Below are positions 1-5,578 of a stretch of 13,803 bases of DNA, in pieces. Positions within the stretch are counted from its first letter, which is position 1, and each line of letters opens with the position of its first letter. Source of the stretch: Bryobacterales bacterium (lineage in GTDB: Bacteria > Acidobacteriota > Terriglobia > Bryobacterales > Bryobacteraceae); contig DNFG01000502.1 of the NCBI GenBank assembly GCA_003487005.1, forward strand, positions 789-14,591, read 5' to 3'. Both the position numbers and the translations under genes were made by a program. The notes beneath the pieces were generated by a model. It saw only the letters and a program-made list of their open reading frames with translations, was not told the origin of the DNA and made no database searches.

Positions 1-605
1 TCGAAGCCGTCGATGTCGGCGGTGGGGTCGGCTTCGGCGTAGCCGAGGCGCTGGGCTTCGGCGAGAACGGCGTTGAATTCGCTGTTATTTTGCTCGATTT
101 CGCTGAGGATGTAGTTACTGGTTCCGTTGAGAATGCCGTAGAGGGCTTCGAGGCGGTCGGCGGCGATACCTTCGCGAAGGACGCCATGGACGGGAATGCC
201 GCCGCAGACGCTGGCTTCCATGGCGAGGAGGACGCCCTGGGCGGCGGCCTGGCGCCAGAGGGCGACGCCGTCGAGGGCGATGAGTTCCTTGTTGGCGGTG
301 ACGACGGATTTGCCGGCGGCGATGGCGGCCTCGACGACTTCCCGGGCGACGGTGGTGCCGCCGATCAGTTCGGCGACGATCTCGACATCGGGGTGGGCGA
401 TGACGTCGCGCCAGTCCTCGGTGACGAGGGCGCCGTCAAGCCCCGCGGGGAGAGTCTTCGAGGTGGCCGTGCGGCTGCAGACGGCGGAGACGACGAGGCG
501 AAAGCCGAGCTTTTGGGCGATTTGGCTGGCGTTTTCGGTGAGAATGGTAAGAGAACCGGTGCCGACATTGCCGAGACCGATGATGCCGAGATGGACGTCA
601 CGCAT
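1..605 (-). CDS. hom: Homoserine dehydrogenase, N-terminal part (truncated by window edge)
   Basis: Catalyses NAD(P)H-dependent reduction of aspartate semialdehyde to homoserine, the branch point to threonine and methionine, in the cytoplasm. About 201 residues of a usual 400-440 are present; the C-terminal catalytic part, and any ACT domain, lie off the left edge. The Rossmann motif GLGNVG is at residues 10-15. VVTANKELIA near residue 100 matches the conserved ANK segment, EASVCGGIPV matches the family's E-A-x-V-x-G-G-I-P stretch, and GILNGTSNYIL and the start of the GYAEADPTADIDGFD signature follow. The start is fixed at ATG 605-603 because an in-frame TGA lies at 614-612. No Shine-Dalgarno is visible, but an extended -10-like box sits eight bases upstream. 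It is divergent from the small-protein/pyr run. Identification is secure. Confidence 0.95.
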   Translation of the reverse strand, partial: MRDVHLGIIGLGNVGTGSLTILTENASQIAQKLGFRLVVSAVCSRTATSKTLPAGLDGALVTEDWRDVIAHPDVEIVAELIGGTTVAREVVEAAIAAGKSVVTANKELIALDGVALWRQAAAQGVLLAMEASVCGGIPVHGVLREGIAADRLEALYGILNGTSNYILSEIEQNNSEFNAVLAEAQRLGYAEADPTADIDGF

Positions 606-613
606 AAACGATC

Positions 614-622
614 AGGATAGCA
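614..622 (-). promoter_or_regulatory. Extended -10-like box (TGCTATCCT) for hom
   Basis: Read on the minus strand this is TGC followed by TATCCT, fitting the extended -10 pattern TGnTAnnnT. Only eight bases separate it from the hom ATG, so transcription would begin at or within about two bases of the start codon. Together with the absent Shine-Dalgarno this suggests a leaderless transcript. I see no good -35. Motif-only evidence. Confidence 0.35.
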
Positions 623-654
623 GCGCGTCGAGCGCGAAGAAGGCGAAGCCGACG

Positions 655-843
655 GTGGAGGAGCGGCGCGCCCTGGAGCACGCGGAGGCGCGGAAGGGGA
701 TGGAGAGGCTGCGGGTGTTGGCGCGGGAGTTGCGGGAAGAGTTAGAGGAGACGAAGTATCATGCACTGTCGCTGAAGGCGCTGGACCGGCTGGAGGAGAT
801 TGAGAAGTTGAGCCGGGAAGTGCGGGGGAGGCTGCGGCGATGA
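655..843 (+). CDS. Small helical/coiled-coil protein of unknown function, no signal peptide
   Basis: A 62-residue, highly charged protein rich in Glu, Arg, Lys and Leu with heptad-like spacing (LRVLARELREELEET, then LDRLEEIEKLSREVRGRLRR), so probably a continuous helix or coiled coil. I chose GTG 655 because AAGAAGG lies 11 bases upstream; ATG 700 is the alternative and would leave 47 residues. The frame stays open further upstream, but only as the antisense of hom. Its last 20 residues closely resemble the C-terminus of the next gene (both end in GRLRR), suggesting a tandem duplication. Its stop overlaps the next start as ATGA, implying translational coupling. I do not recognise a named family; from memory, acidobacterial small secreted proteins with similar EIEKLxxxIRxRLRR ends exist. 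Confidence 0.55.
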   Translation: MEERRALEHAEARKGMERLRVLARELREELEETKYHALSLKALDRLEEIEKLSREVRGRLRR

Positions 844-1148
844 AGCGGAGGGCGTGGTTGGGATTATTGGGCGTGGCTGGTTGGGCGGGGCAGTTGCCGC
901 CGGGATTTCCGGACGCGCGGGAGAAGCCGAAGCGGTTGCCGGACGGGCGACTGCAGAGCGAGGCGATTCTGCGGGAGGATTACGAGCGAAACCTGCGGGA
1001 TCTGGAGCGGATGGAGGAGATATTGGAGGAGGTGGAGCGGGCACTGAAGAAGGCGGCGCCGGGCGGGGCGCCGCGAAGCGTGGGGCGGGCATTGGAAGAG
1101 GTGGAGAAGATCAGCAAGCGGATGAGCGGGCGGCTGCGCCGGTACTGA
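840..1148 (+). CDS. Small secreted coiled-coil protein of unknown function
   Basis: This 102-residue protein begins with a basic N-terminus and a hydrophobic stretch (MKRRAWLGLLGVAGWAG, residues 1-17), a likely Sec signal peptide with cleavage near residue 17-18. A Pro/Lys-rich segment follows (RLPDGRLQSEAILREDYE), then long charged helices (residues about 48-70 and 82-102) with heptad-like character. A strong Shine-Dalgarno, GGGGAGG, sits at 825-831, eight bases before the ATG. The start overlaps the preceding stop by four bases. The C-terminal EEVEKISKRMSGRLRRY resembles the end of the upstream gene. pyrR starts 38 bases downstream, so it may be cotranscribed with the pyr genes. Function unknown; a periplasmic or surface location is inferred from the signal peptide. 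Confidence 0.7.
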   Translation: MKRRAWLGLLGVAGWAGQLPPGFPDAREKPKRLPDGRLQSEAILREDYERNLRDLERMEEILEEVERALKKAAPGGAPRSVGRALEEVEKISKRMSGRLRRY

Positions 1149-1186
1149 TTCCGTGTGGTAGTCTGGTCTGTTCAACGGATAAGCTG

Positions 1187-1738
1187 ATGAGTGCGACACG
1201 CGACAAAGCCCAATTGATGAGCGCCTCGGAGATCGACCGCACGCTGGTGCGGCTGGCGCACGAAATTCTGGAGAAGACGACGGATCTGACGCAGCTGGCG
1301 TTTTTGGGGATCCGGCGGCGGGGAGTGCCGATCGCGCAGCGGCTGGGGGCGAAGATCGAGTCGCTGGAGAATCTGAAGATTCCGGTAGGGGTACTGGATA
1401 TCAACCTGTACCGGGACGATTTGTCGACGGTGGGTCCGAAGCCGGTGGTCAGTGGGACCCAAATCGACTTTCCCGTGACGGGCAAGGACATCGTTTTGAT
1501 GGACGATGTGCTGTACACGGGGCGGACGATCCGGGCGGCACTGGATGCTTTGTTTGAGCTGGGGCGTCCGGCTCGGGTGCAGCTGCTGGTGTTGATTGAC
1601 CGGGGGCACCGGGAGTTGCCGATCGAGGCTCAGTATGTGGGGAGGAAAGTCCCGACGTCGTCGCGAGAGATTATCGAGGTGAAGTTCGCCGAGGTGGATG
1701 AGACGGAGAAGGTTCTTCTGGTAGAGAGGATCGGCTAG
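1187..1738 (+). CDS. pyrR: Bifunctional pyr operon regulator / uracil phosphoribosyltransferase PyrR
   Basis: PyrR family proteins bind pyr mRNA in response to UMP/PRPP, and many also convert uracil plus PRPP to UMP. The 183-residue length matches the family (about 180). The PRPP-binding loop VLMDDVLYTGRTI is at residues 103-115. LDINLYRDDLS (70-80) and LIDRGHRELPI (137-147) are PyrR hallmarks that distinguish it from other phosphoribosyltransferases. ATG 1187 was chosen because it places KAQLMSASEIDRTLVRLAHE in register with the N-terminus of characterised PyrR; ATG 1217 is the alternative. The possible Shine-Dalgarno GGATAAG (1178-1183) is weak and close. It precedes pyrB by 18 bases. No terminator/antiterminator pair is visible in the short upstream gap, so the mode of regulation, if any, is unclear. 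Confidence 0.95.
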   Translation: MSATRDKAQLMSASEIDRTLVRLAHEILEKTTDLTQLAFLGIRRRGVPIAQRLGAKIESLENLKIPVGVLDINLYRDDLSTVGPKPVVSGTQIDFPVTGKDIVLMDDVLYTGRTIRAALDALFELGRPARVQLLVLIDRGHRELPIEAQYVGRKVPTSSREIIEVKFAEVDETEKVLLVERIG

Positions 1739-1756
1739 AGCCGGCGGGAGGAGCGA

Positions 1757-2668
1757 ATGGCGAAAGGACTCCTGGGCATAGAGCCACTGGAGCGGAGCGA
1801 GATCGAGGAGGTTCTGACCCGGGCCGAGGCGTTTCAGTGGCACGGGCAAGGGCCGTTTCAGAAATTGACCACCTGCGCGGGGCGTATGGTGGTCAATTTG
1901 TTTTACGAGAACTCGACGCGGACGCGGTCCAGTTTCGAAATTGCGGCACGGCGGCTGGGAGCGGACACTTTGTCAATCACGGCTTCGGGATCAAGCGTCT
2001 CGAAGGGCGAAAGTCTGGTGGACACGCTGAACACGCTGGTGGCGATGCATCCGTCGGCGATCGTGATGCGGCACGCGGCATCGGGGGCTCCGCATTTTCT
2101 GGCGCGGCACCTGACGACGCCGATCGTGAACGCCGGTGACGGGATGCACGAGCATCCGACGCAGGCATTGTTGGATGCGCGGACGATTCTGGACCGGCTG
2201 GGGCGGCTGGAGGGGCTGCGGGTGGCGATCATTGGCGATATTCTGCACAGCCGGGTGGCCCGGTCGAACATCCATTTGCTGTCGAAGTTCGGGTCGGAGG
2301 TGGTGCTGTGCGGCCCGCCGGCGCTGGCTCCGGCGGAACTGGCACAGATCGCGCCGGGGGTGAGCCTGGAGAACGATATTCGCGAGGCTGTGCGGGAAGC
2401 GGATGTGGTGATGATGCTGCGGGTGCAACTGGAGCGGATTCATGAGCCGTCGATGCCGGCGGGCGAATATTTCAGGTTCTACGGCCTGCGGCTGGAACAT
2501 CTGGAATTGGCGAGGCCGGAGGCGATCGTGATGCATCCGGGTCCGATCAACCGGGGGCGGGAGATTTCGAGCGAGGTTGCGGATTCACAGAGGTCGATGA
2601 TCCTGAATCAGGTGGAGAACGGCATCGCGGTGCGGATGGCGGTGCTGGAAAGGGTATTGTTGCAGTGA
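1757..2668 (+). CDS. pyrB: Aspartate carbamoyltransferase catalytic subunit
   Basis: Condenses carbamoyl phosphate with L-aspartate to carbamoyl aspartate, the committed step of pyrimidine synthesis, in the cytoplasm. The 303 residues equal the usual catalytic chain length. The carbamoyl-phosphate signature FYENSTRTRSSFE lies at 49-61. Ser80 and Lys83 sit in the mobile active-site loop contributed to the neighbouring chain, Arg105 and the HPTQ motif (133-136) follow, then GDILHSRVARSN, the aspartate-binding MMLRVQLER and MHPGPINRGREI. GGGAGGAG at 1746-1753 is a strong Shine-Dalgarno. The stop overlaps the pyrC start by four bases (GTGA), so pyrB and pyrC are probably translationally coupled. 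No pyrI is present; the chain may work as a trimer or with dihydroorotase, as in some bacteria (inference). Confidence 0.98.
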   Translation: MAKGLLGIEPLERSEIEEVLTRAEAFQWHGQGPFQKLTTCAGRMVVNLFYENSTRTRSSFEIAARRLGADTLSITASGSSVSKGESLVDTLNTLVAMHPSAIVMRHAASGAPHFLARHLTTPIVNAGDGMHEHPTQALLDARTILDRLGRLEGLRVAIIGDILHSRVARSNIHLLSKFGSEVVLCGPPALAPAELAQIAPGVSLENDIREAVREADVVMMLRVQLERIHEPSMPAGEYFRFYGLRLEHLELARPEAIVMHPGPINRGREISSEVADSQRSMILNQVENGIAVRMAVLERVLLQ

Positions 2669-3963
2669 GCAAGCTATTGATTCGCGGCGGACGGGTGATC
2701 TGCCCGGCGTCGGGGCATGACGCCGTGGGTGACGTGTTGATTACGGACGGCGTGATCGCTGGTGTGGGTCCACACCTGGAGGTATCCGGAGCGGAGGTCA
2801 TAGACGCGACAGGCCTGGTGGTGGCGCCGGGGTTCATCGACATCCACGTGCATCTGCGGGAGCCCGGATTTGAGCACGCGGAGACGATCGAGACGGGAGC
2901 GCGGGCGGCGGCGGCAGGCGGGTTCACGACGGTGTGCTGCATGCCGAACACGAAGCCGGTGAACGATTCGGCGACGGTGACGAGCTACATTATCGAGAAG
3001 GCGCGCAAGCACGCGGTGGTGGAGGTGTTCCCGATCGGTGCGATCACGAAGGGGAGCGCGGGTGAGGAGATGGCGTCGATCGGGTCGATGGTGGCGGCGG
3101 GAGCGGTGGCGATCAGTGATGACGGGCGTCCAGTGATGAATTCGCGGGTGATGCGGCGGGCAATGGAGACGGCGCGAGGCCTGGACATCCCGGTGATCGA
3201 TCACTGCGAGGATCTGAATTTGAGTGCGGGCGGGGACATGCACGAGTGCGTGGAAAGTGTGCGGCTGGGGCTTGGGGGGATTCCTTCGGCGGCGGAGGAT
3301 GTGATGGTGGCGCGGGACATCATTCTGGCGGAGATGACGGGCGCACGGTATCACGTGGCGCACATTTCGACGAAGAACGCTGTGGCGATGGTAGCGTTCG
3401 CGAAGCAGAAGGGACTGCGGGTGACGTCGGAGGTGACGCAGCATCACATCGCGCTGCACACGGGCTTCATGAAGCCGTATGACTCGAACTACAAGATGAA
3501 ACCGCCGCTGCGGTGCGGGCACGATGTGGAGGCGGTGATTGACGGGGTGGTGAGCGGGGCGGTGGACTGCCTGGCAACGGATCATGCGCCACACGCGGGC
3601 GACGACAAGATGCAGGAGTTCGAGAAGTGCCCGTTCGGGATTATCGGGCTGGAGACCGCAGTGGGGGTGTCGTTGGAGGTACTGGTGCACTCGGGGCGGA
3701 TTTCGCTGCCAAGGCTGGTGGCGCTCTACACAAGTGAGCCGGCGCGGGTGATGGGCTGGACGGGCGAGCGGGAGCGAGGCACGTTGCGAGCGGGCGTGAA
3801 GGCGAACGTGACGGTGTTCCATCCGGAGTATCCGTGGACTTACGACGTCACGAAGTCGGAGTCGAAGAGCCGCAATTCGCCCTTCAGTGGGCGGACGTTC
3901 CAGGGGGGACCGATTGCGACGATCGTGGGGGGAGAAGTGGTGTGGAGGGCGGCTGGGTTTTAG
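2665..3963 (+). CDS. pyrC: Dihydroorotase, class I (amidohydrolase type)
   Basis: Cyclises carbamoyl aspartate to dihydroorotate in a zinc site, the third step of UMP synthesis. The 432-residue length fits class I enzymes. Metal ligands are all visible: His61 and His63 in GFIDIHVHLREPG, Asp153 in AISDDGRPV, His180 in VIDHCED, His233 in VAHIST (or nearby His230), and the catalytic Asp306 in ATDHAPH. This numbering nearly coincides with that known for the Aquifex enzyme. CMPNT and the C-terminal GRTFQGGPI are also typical. Translation starts at GTG 2665 inside the pyrB stop; GGAAAGGG at 2648-2655 is a good Shine-Dalgarno. The metal set is intact, so it should be active rather than one of the inactive pyrC-like scaffolding partners of PyrB. 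Confidence 0.97.
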   Translation: MSKLLIRGGRVICPASGHDAVGDVLITDGVIAGVGPHLEVSGAEVIDATGLVVAPGFIDIHVHLREPGFEHAETIETGARAAAAGGFTTVCCMPNTKPVNDSATVTSYIIEKARKHAVVEVFPIGAITKGSAGEEMASIGSMVAAGAVAISDDGRPVMNSRVMRRAMETARGLDIPVIDHCEDLNLSAGGDMHECVESVRLGLGGIPSAAEDVMVARDIILAEMTGARYHVAHISTKNAVAMVAFAKQKGLRVTSEVTQHHIALHTGFMKPYDSNYKMKPPLRCGHDVEAVIDGVVSGAVDCLATDHAPHAGDDKMQEFEKCPFGIIGLETAVGVSLEVLVHSGRISLPRLVALYTSEPARVMGWTGERERGTLRAGVKANVTVFHPEYPWTYDVTKSESKSRNSPFSGRTFQGGPIATIVGGEVVWRAAGF

Positions 3964-4043
3964 GCCGAGAATCGACTGTAGTTTGTGGCATTTCGGAACC
4001 GTGCCGCAAGTGCGCTGAGCTCCGTTGAACAACCAATCCTCCG

Positions 4044-4106
4044 CAAGCCGGGCAGCGGGCTTGGACCGCTCGATTCGTCATCGAACCCGCTCCCACCAGG
4101 GGCGGG
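4044..4106. repeat. Cluster of inverted repeats in the pyrC / MFS convergent gap
   Basis: The 195-bp gap 3964-4158 contains no gene I can support. Within it lie three potential hairpins: CAAGCC (4044-4049) with GGCTTG (4058-4063); TCGAT (4070-4074) with ATCGA (4080-4084); and CCCGCTCCC (4086-4094) with GGGGCGGG (4099-4106), eight pairs with one bulged T and an ACCA loop. None is followed by a T-run on either strand. The cluster could terminate transcription of both convergent genes by a U-tract-independent route, or be a REP-like element. Only the third hairpin is strong. Confidence 0.4.
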
Positions 4107-4158
4107 CTCCCGGAGGCTTCCCTCACGACAAACGCCTCATGGGTGGCAGCGCAGCGGT

Positions 4159-5487
4159 CTAGTGGATGCCGAGACGCTTCTGCATCTGTTCGAGCGTATA
4201 ACCCTTGGTTTCGGGGAAGACACTCAGGACAACGAAGAACTGGGCGACCATCATGGCGCAGAAGAAGACGAAGGGGCCAGCCTGACTGAGGGCGGCGAGG
4301 ACGGGGAAGACGGCGGCGATGATGGCGTTCATGGCCCAGTGAGTGAAGCTGCCAAGGCTCTGGCCTTTGGCGCGGACGCGATTGGGGAAGACTTCGCTGA
4401 GGTAGACCCAGATGACGGCGCCCTGGGAGAAGGCGAAGGAGGCGGTGAAGCCGGCAAGCATGAAGACGAGGAGATGTTTGTTAGTACCGGTGAAGAAAAT
4501 CCAGGTAGTGCCGGCGAGGGAAAGAGCGCAGCCGACGGAGCCGATGAGGAGGAGTTTCTTGCGGCCGAGTTTGTCGATGACACTCATGGCGAGGATCGTG
4601 AACAGCAGATTGGCGGAGCCAAGAGCGACGGCCTGAAGGTCGCTTGAGACCTTGTCGAAACCGGCCTGAGCGAAGATGTCGTTGAGGTAGTAGAGGATTG
4701 CGTTGATACCGGAAAGCTGGTTAAACATCGCGATCGAGATGGCGAGGAAGACGGGGAAGCGGTATTTGCGGGTGAAGAGGGGTTCGTCGGCGTGGCCGTG
4801 TTCGGCGTCAATGGACTCGATGATGTTCTGGAGTTCGGCTTCGTAGTTGACCTCGCCGGTGAGTTTGAGGACCTGCCGGGCTTCGTCAATGAGGCCGCGT
4901 TTGACGAGCCAACGGGGGCTGCGGGGGATGCCGAACAGGAGGGCGAGGAAGATGGCCGCGGGGACGGCTTCGATGCCGAGTTTCCAACGCCATTCCGAGG
5001 CGCCGAGGCCGGCGAGTCCGATGAGGTAATTGGAGAAATAGGCGAGCAGAATACCAAGGACGATATTGAATTGAAAGAGGCCGACGAGACGGCCGCGAAG
5101 GCGTGCCGGGGCGATTTCGGCTATGTACATTGGGCCCAGGACGGAAGAAGCGCCGATCGCCAGACCGCCAAGGAAGCGGGCGATGAGGAAGGAATACCAA
5201 TCCCAGGCGAGGGCGCAACCGAGGGCGGAGAGGAGGTAGAAGAGGCCGAGGAGCCGAAGGGAGTCGCGGCGGCCGAAGCGGTCGCCGGACCAACCGCCAA
5301 ACATGGCGCCGAGGACAGTTCCCCAGAGGGCGCTGGAGACGGTGGCGCCGAGCATGACGGGGGTGAGTTCGAAGAGATTGGCAAGGGCGGCGGTGGCTCC
5401 GGCAATGACCGCGGTATCGAATCCGAAGAGGAGGCCGCCCAGGGCAGCGACGATGGTGGCGCGGAAGAGGTAGGGGTTGAGCGACAT
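4159..5487 (-). CDS. Sugar porter family MFS transporter
   Basis: A 442-residue inner-membrane transporter with about 12 hydrophobic helices, of the sugar porter family (TC 2.A.1.1), probably a sugar:H+ symporter; the substrate cannot be read from sequence. Family signatures are present in order: GGWSGDRFGRR (64-74), GPMYIAEIAPARLRGRL (118-134), IPRSPRWLVKRG (187-198) in the central loop, NQLSGINAILYY (256-267), DKLGRKK (305-311), SEVFPNRVRAKG (364-375) and PETKGYTLEQM (425-435). In the helix 7 motif the usual first Gln of QQLSGIN is Asn. The start is ATG 5487, just before the first membrane helix; the frame is open 83 codons further upstream but that overlaps the divergent gene and has no family similarity. 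No clear Shine-Dalgarno. Convergent with pyrC and divergent from the UPF0182 gene, so probably monocistronic. Confidence 0.93.
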   Translation of the reverse strand: MSLNPYLFRATIVAALGGLLFGFDTAVIAGATAALANLFELTPVMLGATVSSALWGTVLGAMFGGWSGDRFGRRDSLRLLGLFYLLSALGCALAWDWYSFLIARFLGGLAIGASSVLGPMYIAEIAPARLRGRLVGLFQFNIVLGILLAYFSNYLIGLAGLGASEWRWKLGIEAVPAAIFLALLFGIPRSPRWLVKRGLIDEARQVLKLTGEVNYEAELQNIIESIDAEHGHADEPLFTRKYRFPVFLAISIAMFNQLSGINAILYYLNDIFAQAGFDKVSSDLQAVALGSANLLFTILAMSVIDKLGRKKLLLIGSVGCALSLAGTTWIFFTGTNKHLLVFMLAGFTASFAFSQGAVIWVYLSEVFPNRVRAKGQSLGSFTHWAMNAIIAAVFPVLAALSQAGPFVFFCAMMVAQFFVVLSVFPETKGYTLEQMQKRLGIH

Positions 5488-5578
5488 GGCGATGGTATGG
5501 AGAAACCATTGTGTCGCATTGCGCGGGAAATCGGGAAACGAGAGGCGGGGGTGGATACACTGGTGGAGGGAGAAAAAC

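Noticed and set aside
854..1186. N-terminal extension of pyrR
   Set aside because: The open frame upstream of ATG 1187 is a Gly/Ala-rich shadow of the small secreted-protein gene and is not part of PyrR.
2674..4032. Long minus-strand open frame opposite pyrC
   Set aside because: It is exactly antisense to a well-supported dihydroorotase, is dominated by Arg/His/Pro, shows no motif, and arises from G-rich third positions on the plus strand.
5477..5578. Longer start for the UPF0182 protein
   Set aside because: ATG 5579 has a good Shine-Dalgarno and leads directly into the first membrane helix; the extension overlaps the divergent MFS start.
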